Source: Parabacteroides chinchillae (GTDB taxonomy: Bacteria > Bacteroidota > Bacteroidia > Bacteroidales > Tannerellaceae). Taken from it: DNA of 64,000 bases. This document shows positions 49,513 through 58,001 of this stretch, piece by piece; the first letter of the stretch is position 1; each line of letters opens with the position of its first letter. The stretch lies in assembly GCF_900108035.1 (NCBI RefSeq), contig NZ_FNVS01000004.1, forward strand, positions 124,001-188,000, given 5' to 3'. The position numbers and the translations under genes are program-made. The notes below the pieces were generated by a model. It did no database searches and was not told where the DNA came from. It saw only the letters and a program-made list of their open reading frames with translations.

Positions 49513-49548
49513 TTATATTTGGAAGGATAGAAATAGTATCTACATTTG
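49513..49548 (+). promoter_or_regulatory. Two -7 boxes before the anchor-like gene
   Basis: TATATTTG at 49513-49520 and TACATTTG at 49541-49548, both exact TAnnTTTG matches on the plus strand. The 28-bp offset suggests alternative starts, each placing both leader hairpins in the transcript. Confidence 0.6.
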
Positions 49549-49569
49549 CAGCATAACGAGGCAAGAAAA

Positions 49570-49626
49570 CCGGATGAGGGTCCGGAATTCAAAGGAAGAC
49601 AAAAAGAATGAGGGTTCTTCTTCCTT
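49570..49626 (+). other. Tandem leader hairpins with identical TGAGGG loops
   Basis: Hairpin 1: CCGGA-TGAGGG-TCCGG (49570-49585). Hairpin 2: AAGGAAG and CTTCCTT (49592-49598, 49620-49626) enclose a 5-nt bulge and AAGAA-TGAGGG-TTCTT (49604-49619). Both loops are TGAGGG closed by A-T, although the stems differ, so the loop appears to be what is kept. Confidence 0.7.
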
Positions 49627-49667
49627 ATACAAGTTAAAATTTAATGCATATAAAAAATTCAAAGGTT

Positions 49668-50600
49668 ATGAAAAAAAACGGCATTTCTGCAAGCACTTTT
49701 TTTGCAATTACGTTATCATTTGTTATGATATTTTCATTCAATGCATGTTCTTCTGACAGTGAAGATGCTATAAGCAGTGGTATAAATGATACAAAATCAG
49801 AGCCTACATCCAATCCATATTCATTAGTAATTAAAACTTTAGCAAAAGGTCAAGATATTACAACAAAAGGCGCCGTTAAAAATGCGACCTTGTTTGTGTT
49901 TAATGAGAACAATGAATTTGTAAAACAGATCAACCTTGACAAATCAATTCTTTTACAACGCAAAGCAGTTTCTATAGATTGTCCGGATTCCGACCGGATC
50001 ACTGTCATTGCGTGGGGTGGTTTATCTGAAGGTGAAAATGTAGTCTCCCTGGATTCAGCAAACATTATTTCCGATTTAAAAATACAATTACAACAGAACA
50101 ATGGTGTTGTAACGGCTGCTCTCGGTGATTTATTCTATGGACAAATTACATTAAATCGTCCTGTAACCAAATCTTCTGACATTCAAACATTAAACATAGA
50201 GCGCAAAGTATCTTCTTTAGCAATCAATACAAAAGGAGTCAATAAAAAATATGGAACGACCGAAGGTTCTTATTATTACAAAGTAAAAAAATCCAAAAGT
50301 TCATTTAATTACAACGGAGAATTAACAGGTAATGAAGTTGAATATATTATTCCGGCCTATTTTAACGACAATAACGAGCTTGTTACAGAAACAACCCCAA
50401 TTTTGCCTGCCTATAATATCGTAATAGAGCTTTATAGAGACAATGAAATGATTTTTTCGAGTAAAAATGCAAAAAATGGCGAAATATCGTCAGCAAACGC
50501 AGGAGAACAGGTAAATGTAAATTTTAACATCACACTCAATAATTGTTCTATTAAAGTAACTCCCTGGAACACAATTATTCAAAATGTTACAGTAGGTTAA
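49668..50600 (+). CDS. FimB/Mfa2-like lipoprotein, divergent from the regulator
   Basis: From the ATG at 49668 it is 310 residues, lipobox FNACS (Cys27). It shows the Mfa2 order seen in the anchor at 43183: YSLVIKTLAKGQD, NATLFVFNENNEFVKQI, ITVIAWGGLSEG, GDLFYGQITL, and the end SIKVTPWNTIIQNV. No TRA-type site is seen. An upstream ATG at 49644 is in frame. It is a second anchor candidate for the locus, separately transcribed, with a structured leader and its own terminator. It is AT-rich compared with housekeeping genes here. Confidence 0.75.
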   Translation: MKKNGISASTFFAITLSFVMIFSFNACSSDSEDAISSGINDTKSEPTSNPYSLVIKTLAKGQDITTKGAVKNATLFVFNENNEFVKQINLDKSILLQRKAVSIDCPDSDRITVIAWGGLSEGENVVSLDSANIISDLKIQLQQNNGVVTAALGDLFYGQITLNRPVTKSSDIQTLNIERKVSSLAINTKGVNKKYGTTEGSYYYKVKKSKSSFNYNGELTGNEVEYIIPAYFNDNNELVTETTPILPAYNIVIELYRDNEMIFSSKNAKNGEISSANAGEQVNVNFNITLNNCSIKVTPWNTIIQNVTVG

Positions 50601-50634
50601 AAAAATAAGCATTCAATTTTTCATATGCATATCG

Positions 50635-50672
50635 GCGCACATTCGGATTATTCAGAATGCGCACTCTTTTTT
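50635..50672 (+). terminator. Terminator of the anchor-like gene
   Basis: GCGC and ATTC pair with GAAT and GCGC around a GGATTATTCA loop, then T8. The 40 nt at 50613-50653 recur at 51320-51359 with four differences. Confidence 0.75.
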
Positions 50673-50982
50673 TTCAAATATCCAAATCTTGGCAATAGGA
50701 ATACATATGTTTTTGATACTTTCGCATATGTAAATATTTGCTAATAAAAAAAACACATACATATACACTGATTGCAAATGTATCATATTGATACGAATAC
50801 ATACCAATATATATTTCCACCCTATAACAGGTAATACTATCAATGAGTGCAAAAATATCACCTGTGATTATTTTACACATATAAATAACACAGAATAAAA
50901 CACTGATAATACATTTGCATAGCAATATAATATGTTTAACATTTATTAATTATCACAATATACTTCATATAAAAAACTCCAT
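50673..50982. other. AT-rich gap, no gene seen
   Basis: Open frames here are short and unlike any protein I know. A TACATTTG box occurs near 50911-50918 on the plus strand. Confidence 0.4.
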
Positions 50983-50990
50983 TTATATTT
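50983..50990 (+). promoter_or_regulatory. -7 box of a possible non-coding transcript
   Basis: TATATTTG on the plus strand; the flanking CC-TTTATATTTG resembles the promoter at 49513. A transcript from about 50997 would run to the terminator at 51341. Confidence 0.5.
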
Positions 50991-50996
50991 GTAATG

Positions 50997-51380
50997 TTTA
51001 CGAGAGATTCTGAGTTTTAACAAGGGTTTATAACTCAATATGGATTTTTCTCGCAGAGTATAGGGTTTATTTTAAGCATATAAATAAAGGAATAGGAAAG
51101 GGTAAAATTTTCACAAATTGTTTTTGTTATAAAATATGCCTAATCCTTATTTGAGTTTATCAATAGTTAATGTGCTTTGAGAAAAGAAATTATCTGCTGT
51201 AAAATAAGAATATTCATATAATTTTTATTTTACGGAAGTTTTAATGTAGAACAAGTTTGCAAAGTAATTACAGACAACTTTACCAGATGTCTTTAATTTA
51301 CTAAACAAATATTGACCCTCAATTTTTTATATGCATATTGGCGCACATTCGGATTGTTCCGCGTGTGCGCTCTTTTTTTT
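50997..51380 (+). ncRNA. Candidate non-coding RNA or fossil transcription unit
   Basis: Between the promoter at 50983 and the terminator at 51341-51380 there is no convincing protein. The first 57 nt fold into CGAGA/TCTCG (51001-51005, 51049-51053) and GAGTT/AACTC (51012-51016, 51032-51036) with AAGGGT in the loop. A second AT hairpin TTTATTT/AAATAAA lies near 51065-51088. The terminator is a copy of that of the anchor-like gene. It could be a small RNA of the pilus locus or the shell of a lost gene. Confidence 0.35.
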
Positions 51381-51501
51381 TGCATTCGACACAAACACCT
51401 CGTTCTTATGATACAAATACACCTTCCGGGGAATTATCCGATAAACTATTTTTGCAAACAGAAGACACAATACAATTTGTGAAATTTTACCCTATACTCT
51501 G
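51054..51501. repeat. Interrupted 30-bp inverted repeat
   Basis: Left arm: CAGAGTATAGGG (51054-51065) and, after a 37-bp insert flanked by GGG, TAAAATTTTCACAAATTGT (51103-51121). Right arm (51472-51501) is the reverse complement of both parts joined without the insert. About 350 bp lie between. No target duplication, transposase or recombinase is seen. Confidence 0.7.
51341..51380 (+). terminator. Second copy of the anchor-gene terminator
   Basis: GCGCACA (51341-51347) pairs with TGTGCGC (51364-51370), then a run of T. It is preceded by the same 20-nt AT-rich lead as the copy at 50613. Confidence 0.75.
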
Positions 51502-51567
51502 TTTGTATAAATCCCTTAATTTGTACAAGCAAACCTAATTAATATAACCGTGAGGTTACATAATTAT

Positions 51568-51598
51568 AAACCCCAGATTGCTAAACAATCTGGGGTTT
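51568..51598. terminator. Hairpin terminator
   Basis: AAACCCCAGATTG and CAATCTGGGGTTT, perfect 13-bp arms with a 5-nt loop and T run at 51600-51605 on the plus strand. A TATTTTTG box at 51447-51454 is the only promoter-like site upstream of it on that strand. Confidence 0.75.
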
Positions 51599-51628
51599 AC
51601 TTTTTACGGTAGAATCTTAAGTTATACC

Positions 51629-51665
51629 AAAAAAAAAGGCCTCTGAATATTTCAAAAGCCTTTTT
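51629..51665 (-). terminator. Terminator of tRNA(CAT)
   Basis: AAAAAGGC and GCCTTTTT arms followed on the minus strand by a T9 run, 6 bp after the tRNA 3' end. Confidence 0.75.
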
Positions 51666-51670
51666 ATTTG

Positions 51671-51744
51671 TAGCGAGACCCGGGATTGAACCGGGGACCT
51701 CATGATTATGAATCATGCGCTCTAACCAGCTGAGCTATCTCGCC
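51671..51744 (-). tRNA. tRNA with anticodon CAT (elongator Met, or Ile2 after lysidine change)
   Basis: 74-nt cloverleaf on the minus strand: acceptor GGCGAGA/TCTCGCT, anticodon stem CATGA/TCATG with loop TTCATAA and T arm CCCGG-TTCAATC-CCGGG. The anticodon stem lacks the three G:C pairs of initiator tRNA, so it is not fMet. Confidence 0.92.
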
Positions 51745-51933
51745 ATCTTTTCTTTGATTGACGCTGCAAAAGTAGAAGTTATTTTTATATTATGCAACAT
51801 TTAAGCGAAAAAAATCAGCAATTTTCAAGCATTCCAAACTAAATTATTAACTGTGAGAAGTTTTTTTTCAAACAAACTATTGTCTGTTTTCAAATCTTTT
51901 GTGTATCTTAGTGCGCAATAAACAGTGTTACCG

Positions 51934-52317
51934 ATGAAAAAAGAAAAATTTCATATCGAATACGTTTTTGAAAAAGTCTCCAGAAGAAGTTTGTGGAATC
52001 ACCTCACTACCCCACCCGGATTGTCTGCATGGTTTGCAGACAATGTAATCGTAAATGATAATATATACACCTTTATTTGGAACAAAGATCAGGAAAAAGC
52101 AAAAGTGTTATCTATGAAAGCAGAAGCCAGCATCCGCTATCGCTGGATGGAAGAAGAAGACGAAAACGCCTATTTCGAATTCATTATACATACAGTGGAG
52201 CTCACCGGTGCCACTTCTTTAGAAATTACTGATTTTGCAGAACCTCATGAAAAAGCAGATTCTATTGAATTATGGGACTCGCAAGTAGAAGAATTGAAGA
52301 GAACCCTAGGGATTTAG
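51934..52317 (+). CDS. START-like (AHSA1-type) domain protein
   Basis: 127 residues from the ATG at 51934; the frame extends three codons to a GTG, which is not preferred. The sequence opens with FHIEYVFEKVSRRSLWNHLTTPPGLSAWFADNV, the helix-grip beginning of SRPBCC/AHSA1 proteins, and ends with the long C-terminal helix ADSIELWDSQVEELKRTLG. Such folds bind hydrophobic ligands; the ligand is unknown. It is cytoplasmic and lies 73 bp before the LptF/LptG gene, which has its own promoter. Confidence 0.8.
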   Translation: MKKEKFHIEYVFEKVSRRSLWNHLTTPPGLSAWFADNVIVNDNIYTFIWNKDQEKAKVLSMKAEASIRYRWMEEEDENAYFEFIIHTVELTGATSLEITDFAEPHEKADSIELWDSQVEELKRTLGI

Positions 52318-52360
52318 GGTAGTTTTAGAGAAATAGTAAGGTTCATATCGTTTTTTACGC

Positions 52361-52368
52361 TACTTTTG
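52361..52368 (+). promoter_or_regulatory. -7 box of the LptF/LptG gene
   Basis: TACTTTTG, exact TAnnTTTG match, 22 bp before the ATG at 52391. Confidence 0.55.
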
Positions 52369-52390
52369 TCACTCCAATGGAATAAAGGCA

Positions 52391-54313
52391 ATGTTGAAAA
52401 TAAAACGATTATATACATTTATGCTACAGACTTTCCTGCCGCTGTTTTTAATGACATTCGGCATCTGTCTGTTCATTGTATTGATGCAGTTTCTTTGGAG
52501 GTATATAGATGACATGGTTGGAAAAGGGTTAGGAATTCCCGTACTAGCGGAAATGTTTCTATATGCAGCTTTGTTTTTAGTACCTATGGCACTTCCACTT
52601 GCCATACTTCTCGCTTCACTGATGACTTTCGGAAATTTAGGAGAGCGGTTGGAATTGTTAGCTATGAAATCTGCAGGCGTATCACTTATACGCATCATGA
52701 AACCGCTTATAATAACAATCAGTTTTGTCTGCGTAGGTGCTTTTTACTTTCAGAATAACATCATGCCTATCGCACAGGTCAAGCTCTATACATTATTATA
52801 TTCCATGAGACAAAAATCTCCCGAGCTGGATATACCGGAAGGTGTATTCTATAAAGAAATCACCGGATTTAATGTATATGTACGCCATAAAGACAATTCA
52901 TCAGGATTATTAAAAGACATGATGATATACGACTATTCGGAAGGGTTTAATAATGCCCGTATTATTGTTGCCGACTCAGGCCGTCTGAAAACATCAACCA
53001 ACAAACTATACCTTATATTATCATTATTCAATGGCGAATCTTTTGAAAATTTGAAAAGCCAAGGCACTAACTTGCAAAACAAATCGGCCGTTCCTTATCG
53101 TAGAGAAAGCTTTAAAACCAAAGATATTCTGATTGAATTTGATGCCAACTTTACCCGTACTGATGAATCATTCATGCAGAACCAATACATGGGCAAAAAA
53201 TTGGATGATTTACAAACGTCCATCGACTCTATGACTATGCGATTGGACAGTATAAAGAAAATAAATGCCAAATCTATTGTCGAAAACTCTTACAAAAAGT
53301 CCTTAAAATCAAACAAAACCAGGAAAGAAAGCAACGAAACAACAATAGAAAAAAAAGAAGAACCTATTATTGTCATGAACTTTGACAGTCTTTATCTGGC
53401 ACAAACACCAGGTAGTAAATCGGGACTGCTAACAAGAGCCAAAGCTACTGTTGAAAGCACAAAAAGCGAAAATTATTTTAAAGCTATGACAATAGGCGAC
53501 GAAGCTTATAAACTCCGACGTCATATAATAGAATGGCACAAAAAATTCACTCTATCTTTTGCCTGCCTGGTATTCTTCTTTATTGGAGCTCCCTTAGGAG
53601 CTATCATCCGTAAAGGAGGATTAGGTATGCCTGTTATCATTTCCGTAATTTTGTTCATTTTCTATTATATTATTGATAACATTGGCTTTAAGATGGCCCG
53701 TGACGGTGTGTGGACTGCACTAGAAGGTATGTGGCTAAGTTCTGCCATACTTGCCCCACTAGGTATTTTCCTCACCTATAAAGCCGTAAATGATTCTGTA
53801 ATATTAAATGCAGACACTTACTTAAACGCAATCAAAAATCTGATAGGAAAACGTTCTGGACGCAAAGTTGAAAAGAAAGAAGTTATTATATACAACCCGG
53901 ATTATCAGAATCTTATTCCACGTATAGAAAAACTGGCGGAAGACAGCAAAATTTACATAGCCACCCATAAACGATGGTTAAACTACATCAAATTCTGGAA
54001 GCAAGGAGGCAAAGATCATACAGCCCGGAAATTAGCCGAAGAGATGGAAGCTATAGTCGAAGAACTAAGTAATTCCGATCAAAATCTGATTCTAAACAAA
54101 CTAATGGATTATCCCATAATAGGAAGTTATGCTAAGTTAAACGATAAAATGACAGGCAAAGTAGGATTGGCCATTGGTCTTTTCATACCAATAGGTCTAC
54201 CTGTATATTTATTAGCAACATATCAACGCAAATTACTGTGCCATGATATACAGGTGATACAAAAGACAAGCCTTGATTTATTACCTATGATTAATAATTA
54301 TTGCAAAGATTAA
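52391..54313 (+). CDS. LptF/LptG family lipopolysaccharide export permease
   Basis: Inner-membrane permease (YjgP/YjgQ family) that with LptB lifts LPS from the membrane. The 640-residue protein has three N-terminal TM helices (near 12-110), a periplasmic beta-jellyroll region that begins near residue 115 and includes a charged insert, and three TM helices (about 390-475: [20 protein letters not shown]). About 165 residues follow, with an extra hydrophobic segment near 605 ([18 protein letters not shown]). The tail is longer than in proteobacterial LptF or LptG. ribBA starts 11 bp downstream. Confidence 0.9.
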   Translation: MLKIKRLYTFMLQTFLPLFLMTFGICLFIVLMQFLWRYIDDMVGKGLGIPVLAEMFLYAALFLVPMALPLAILLASLMTFGNLGERLELLAMKSAGVSLIRIMKPLIITISFVCVGAFYFQNNIMPIAQVKLYTLLYSMRQKSPELDIPEGVFYKEITGFNVYVRHKDNSSGLLKDMMIYDYSEGFNNARIIVADSGRLKTSTNKLYLILSLFNGESFENLKSQGTNLQNKSAVPYRRESFKTKDILIEFDANFTRTDESFMQNQYMGKKLDDLQTSIDSMTMRLDSIKKINAKSIVENSYKKSLKSNKTRKESNETTIEKKEEPIIVMNFDSLYLAQTPGSKSGLLTRAKATVESTKSENYFKAMTIGDEAYKLRRHIIEWHKKFTLSFACLVFFFIGAPLGAIIRKGGLGMPVIISVILFIFYYIIDNIGFKMARDGVWTALEGMWLSSAILAPLGIFLTYKAVNDSVILNADTYLNAIKNLIGKRSGRKVEKKEVIIYNPDYQNLIPRIEKLAEDSKIYIATHKRWLNYIKFWKQGGKDHTARKLAEEMEAIVEELSNSDQNLILNKLMDYPIIGSYAKLNDKMTGKVGLAIGLFIPIGLPVYLLATYQRKLLCHDIQVIQKTSLDLLPMINNYCKD

Positions 54314-54324
54314 AAACAAACGAT

Positions 54325-55542
54325 ATGAGTGAAATCAAATTAAACACTATTGAAGAAGCAATAGAGGATTTTCGCGAAGGGAAATTCTTAATAGTAGTAG
54401 ATGACGAAGATCGTGAAAATGAAGGTGACTTTATTGTAGCAGCAGAAAAAATAACTCCTGAAAAAGTGAATTTTATGCTCACAAACGGTCGTGGCGTATT
54501 ATGTGCTCCAATTACGGAAGAACGATGTGAAGAACTTGAACTTGAAATGCAAGTTGCCAACAATACCTCTTTATTGGAGACACCATTTACTGTTACAGTG
54601 GACAAATTAGGAGGAAACTGCACAACAGGGGTTTCAATGTACGACCGGGCTGAAACAATACTAGCATTGGCAAACCCAGACACAAAACCTTCCGATTTAG
54701 GACGTCCGGGGCACATTAATCCGTTACGTGCCCGTTCCAGAGGTGTATTACGTCGTTCAGGACATACTGAAGCCGCTGTCGATCTGGCTCGTTTGGCCGG
54801 ACTATATCCGGCCGGTGCGCTAATAGAGATAATTAATGAAGACGGTACTATGGCACGCCTTCCCGAACTTATGGAAGTTTCCAAAAAATTCGGCATCAAA
54901 ATTATTTGCATCAAAGATTTGATTGCTTACCGCCTTCAAACCGAATCGATTGTTGAAAAAGGAGTAGAAGTAGATATGCCTACGCAATACGGACATTTCC
55001 GCCTGATCCCTTTCCGCCAGAAAAGTAACGGATTAGAACATATCGCTCTAATAAAAGGAGATATTAAAAAAGACGAACCATTATTAGTTCGTGTACATTC
55101 TTCTTGTGCAACGGGTGATATTTTCGGTTCTATGAGGTGCGAATGCGGAGAGCAATTGCATAAAGCTATGCGCATGATTGAAAAAGCAGAGAAGGGTGTC
55201 ATTGTATACTTAAACCAAGAAGGGCGCGGAATCGGTTTAATGGATAAAATGAAAGCCTACAAATTACAAGAAAACGGACTGGACACTGTTGACGCCAACT
55301 TACACCTCGGACATAAAGCCGACGAACGTGATTATGGAGTTGGAGCTCAAATACTACGCCATATAGGTGTACATAAAATGCGCTTAATGACTAATAATCC
55401 GGTAAAACGCGTAGGCTTGGAAGCATATGGTCTGGAAGTGGTGGAAAATGTCCCTATAGAGGTTTCGCCAAACCCATATAATGAATTTTACATGAAGACT
55501 AAAAAAGAACGTATGGGACACGTGCTGCACAACATCAAATAA
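54325..55542 (+). CDS. ribBA: Bifunctional 3,4-dihydroxy-2-butanone 4-phosphate synthase / GTP cyclohydrolase II
   Basis: Makes the two starting compounds of riboflavin. It is 405 residues from the ATG at 54325; the longer frame from 54301 overlaps the previous gene. The RibB half has [13 protein letters not shown] (near 25-37) and [14 protein letters not shown]. The RibA half has the zinc cysteines in [18 protein letters not shown] and the active block [12 protein letters not shown], then [22 protein letters not shown]. Both active sites look complete. Confidence 0.95.
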   Translation: MSEIKLNTIEEAIEDFREGKFLIVVDDEDRENEGDFIVAAEKITPEKVNFMLTNGRGVLCAPITEERCEELELEMQVANNTSLLETPFTVTVDKLGGNCTTGVSMYDRAETILALANPDTKPSDLGRPGHINPLRARSRGVLRRSGHTEAAVDLARLAGLYPAGALIEIINEDGTMARLPELMEVSKKFGIKIICIKDLIAYRLQTESIVEKGVEVDMPTQYGHFRLIPFRQKSNGLEHIALIKGDIKKDEPLLVRVHSSCATGDIFGSMRCECGEQLHKAMRMIEKAEKGVIVYLNQEGRGIGLMDKMKAYKLQENGLDTVDANLHLGHKADERDYGVGAQILRHIGVHKMRLMTNNPVKRVGLEAYGLEVVENVPIEVSPNPYNEFYMKTKKERMGHVLHNIK

Positions 55543-55576
55543 TTAACAAAATGTTGTAACAATCCCAATTATTGAC

Positions 55577-55584
55577 TAATTTTG
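55577..55584 (+). promoter_or_regulatory. -7 box of the aspartate aminotransferase gene
   Basis: TAATTTTG, exact TAnnTTTG match 38 bp before the ATG at 55623; a TTG near 55553 could serve as -33. Confidence 0.5.
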
Positions 55585-55622
55585 TTGCATCAATATAAAA
55601 CAACCTATACAAAAGCAATGTC

Positions 55623-56816
55623 ATGACACAAGTTTCAGACCGTTTAGCAAGTCTTTCGCCTTCCGCAACATTGGCGATGTCTCAAAAGAGCAATGAACTA
55701 AAAGCTCAAGGTATCGATGTTATTAACTTAAGTGTGGGAGAGCCAGACTTTAATACTCCCGATTACATCAAGAAAGCAGCCAAACAAGCGATTGACGATA
55801 ACTTTTCACGTTATTCTCCTGTACCGGGTTACCCTGCATTACGAAATGCAATTGTTGCCAAGCTGAAAAAAGAGAACGATCTGGAATATACAGCCAATCA
55901 AATCTCTTGTGCGAATGGTGCTAAACAATCCGTTTGCAACACAATCATGGTATTGGTTAATCCGGGCGACGAAGTTATCATCCCTGCTCCTTTCTGGGTT
56001 AGTTATCCAGAAATGGTAAAATTGGCAGAAGGGAAGCCTGTAATCGTTACAGCGGGCATCGAGCAAGATTTCAAAATTACTCCAGCACAGCTAGAAGCAG
56101 CAATTACTCCAAAAACAAAAGCATTAATTCTATGCTCCCCATCTAATCCGACTGGTTCCGTATATAGCGCAGAAGAATTGTCAGGCTTAGCTAACGTATT
56201 AAAGAAATATCCGAATATCATCGTAATAGCTGATGAAATTTACGAACATATCAATTATATAGGTAAACACAATAGCATTGCTTCTGTAGAAGGAATGAAA
56301 GATCGCACAGTGATCGTAAATGGTGTTTCCAAAGCATACGCAATGACTGGATGGCGTATCGGCTTCATTGCCGGTCCGGAATGGATCGTTAAAGCAGTTA
56401 ATAAACTACAAGGGCAATACACTTCCGGTCCTTGTTCCGTATCTCAGAAAGCAGCGGAAGCAGCTTATACCGGTACACAAAAACCCGTTGAAGAAATGCG
56501 TAAAGCATTCGAACGTCGTCGTGACCTAATCGTTAAGCAGGCCAAAGAAGTTCCAGGTTTTGAAGTAAACAATCCGGAAGGAGCTTTCTACCTGTTCCCT
56601 AAATGCAGCTATTATTTTGGAAAGACAGATGGCACTCATACAATCAATGATTCTGATGATTTAGCTATGTATCTTTTGGAAGTAGCTCACGTAGCTTGTG
56701 TTGGTGGTACATCTTTCGGAGCACCTGACTGTATTCGCATGAGTTATGCAACCAGTGATGAAAATATCACGGAAGCAATCAAGCGTATCAAAAAGGCTTT
56801 AGCCGCCTTGAAATAA
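55623..56816 (+). CDS. aspC: Aspartate aminotransferase (class I/II PLP enzyme)
   Basis: Moves the amino group between aspartate and 2-oxoglutarate. The 397-residue protein has NLSVGEPDFNTP at the N-terminus, CSPSNPTGSVYS, ADEIYEHINY and the PLP lysine in NGVSKAYAMTGWRIGFIAGP (near residue 238), then the C-terminal Arg in FGAPDCIRMSYATS. This is the subgroup I-gamma (thermophile-type) aminotransferase pattern; prephenate use cannot be ruled out. Confidence 0.92.
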   Translation: MTQVSDRLASLSPSATLAMSQKSNELKAQGIDVINLSVGEPDFNTPDYIKKAAKQAIDDNFSRYSPVPGYPALRNAIVAKLKKENDLEYTANQISCANGAKQSVCNTIMVLVNPGDEVIIPAPFWVSYPEMVKLAEGKPVIVTAGIEQDFKITPAQLEAAITPKTKALILCSPSNPTGSVYSAEELSGLANVLKKYPNIIVIADEIYEHINYIGKHNSIASVEGMKDRTVIVNGVSKAYAMTGWRIGFIAGPEWIVKAVNKLQGQYTSGPCSVSQKAAEAAYTGTQKPVEEMRKAFERRRDLIVKQAKEVPGFEVNNPEGAFYLFPKCSYYFGKTDGTHTINDSDDLAMYLLEVAHVACVGGTSFGAPDCIRMSYATSDENITEAIKRIKKALAALK

Positions 56817-56840
56817 GAAAAATTAAGTTCTTAATAAGAA

Positions 56841-56876
56841 AAGGGAGACTCTGATTAATTTCGGAGTCTCCCTTTT
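56841..56876. terminator. Terminator between convergent aspC and tsf
   Basis: AAGGGAGACTC (56841-56851) pairs with GAGTCTCCCTT, with T5 after it on the plus strand. Confidence 0.85.
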
Positions 56877-56900
56877 TATTTCATTCTTTGCTAACGCAAA

Positions 56901-57890
56901 TTATTCGGCACGCAAAGTGAAGCGTTTAAATGATAGTATTTGCAATTCAGGATCAATTTCCTTCATAGTTTCCTTCACTGTCTTCTTACCATCCATAATA
57001 TCTTCCTGGTTCAATAAGCAAACTTCCTTCAAGAACTTGCTCAGACGACCATTAGCGATATTCTGAATCATTTGCTCCGGTAAATTAGCAGCCTTTTCAG
57101 CAGAAACTGTAGCGATAATTTCCTTTGCCTTAGCAACGTCTTCAGCAGTAATCCACCCCTTAGCCATATTGCTTTCCATGTGGTCTTCGCTATCTACGTG
57201 TGAAGGATTAATACCTGCTTTCTTCAAAGCAGCTTCTACAGCCTTTTGCACCTGTTCAGCCTTTGTCTTTTCAATTGCCACCTGTATTTCAGCTTCTTTT
57301 ACTGATTCAGGAACGCCAGCTTCATCAATAGCAATAGGGTTCATGGCAGCGATCTGCATAGCGACGTTGTGAGCAGCTTCTTCTGATTCTTTGTTAAAAG
57401 CAACGATCGTACAAAGCTGGTTCTTGCCCATATGATTGTATACAGTAGTGTAAGCACCTTCAACTACGCTATAACCATCCAATTCCATTTTCTCGCCAGT
57501 GATACCGCTACGGTCAGTGATAGCTTCCTGGATAGTACCCTTACCCATAGGCAAAGCCTTTACTTCATCCAAAGTCTGACATTTATTAGCCACAGCAGCA
57601 TCCAGGATAGCCTGAGTCAGCGCTACGAAATCTTCATTCTTAGCCACAAAGTCTGTTTCGCACTTCAAAGCAATGATAGCAGCAAATCCACCGTCTTTTT
57701 TTGCCAACACGCAACCTTCAGCAGCTTCGCGGTCAGAACGTTTAGCAGCAATCGCCTGTCCTTTTTTACGGATAATTTCCATTGCCTTTTCGATGTCGCC
57801 ATCAGATTCAGTCAAAGCCTTTTTGCAATCCATCATACCAGCCCCGCTCATTTTGCGCAGCTTGGTAATATCAGCCATAGTTACAGCCAT
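56901..57890 (-). CDS. tsf: Elongation factor Ts
   Basis: Nucleotide exchange factor for EF-Tu. It is 329 residues, somewhat longer than the 280-residue enterobacterial form, as in other Bacteroidales. It has the N-terminal UBA-like helix bundle (ITKLRKMSGAGMMDCKKAL) and the contact motif CETDFVAKNEDF near residue 85, then the core and the C-terminal module. It lies 111 bp after rpsB behind a terminator-like hairpin. Confidence 0.96.
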   Translation of the reverse strand: MAVTMADITKLRKMSGAGMMDCKKALTESDGDIEKAMEIIRKKGQAIAAKRSDREAAEGCVLAKKDGGFAAIIALKCETDFVAKNEDFVALTQAILDAAVANKCQTLDEVKALPMGKGTIQEAITDRSGITGEKMELDGYSVVEGAYTTVYNHMGKNQLCTIVAFNKESEEAAHNVAMQIAAMNPIAIDEAGVPESVKEAEIQVAIEKTKAEQVQKAVEAALKKAGINPSHVDSEDHMESNMAKGWITAEDVAKAKEIIATVSAEKAANLPEQMIQNIANGRLSKFLKEVCLLNQEDIMDGKKTVKETMKEIDPELQILSFKRFTLRAE

Positions 57891-57931
57891 AATCTTTTTA
57901 TCTTTTTTTTAATTAGTAGTTAATAAAAAAA

Positions 57932-57984
57932 CGGTGTGCCAACCAGCAGCATAACTAAATGTTAACCGCAAAGTAGACACACCG
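57932..57984 (-). terminator. Hairpin between rpsB and tsf
   Basis: CGGTGTG (57932-57938) and CACACCG (57978-57984) with a 39-nt interior; on the minus strand T7 follows. It should lower tsf expression relative to rpsB, or stop the transcript unless antiterminated. Confidence 0.7.
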
Positions 57985-58001
57985 TAATATTTAAGAATGA
58001 G

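Noticed and set aside
51054-51501. Phase-variable invertible promoter of the Mpi type
   Set aside because: No recombinase gene is near and the arms do not show a site I recognise. The inverted repeat is reported without that claim.
51054-51501. Complete insertion sequence
   Set aside because: There is no transposase frame and no matching target duplication.
51671-51744. Initiator tRNA-fMet
   Set aside because: The anticodon stem CATGA/TCATG lacks the three G:C pairs of initiators and the first acceptor position is not C.
51925-51933. GTG start for the START-like gene
   Set aside because: The ATG three codons later begins the conserved fold and is the more usual start.
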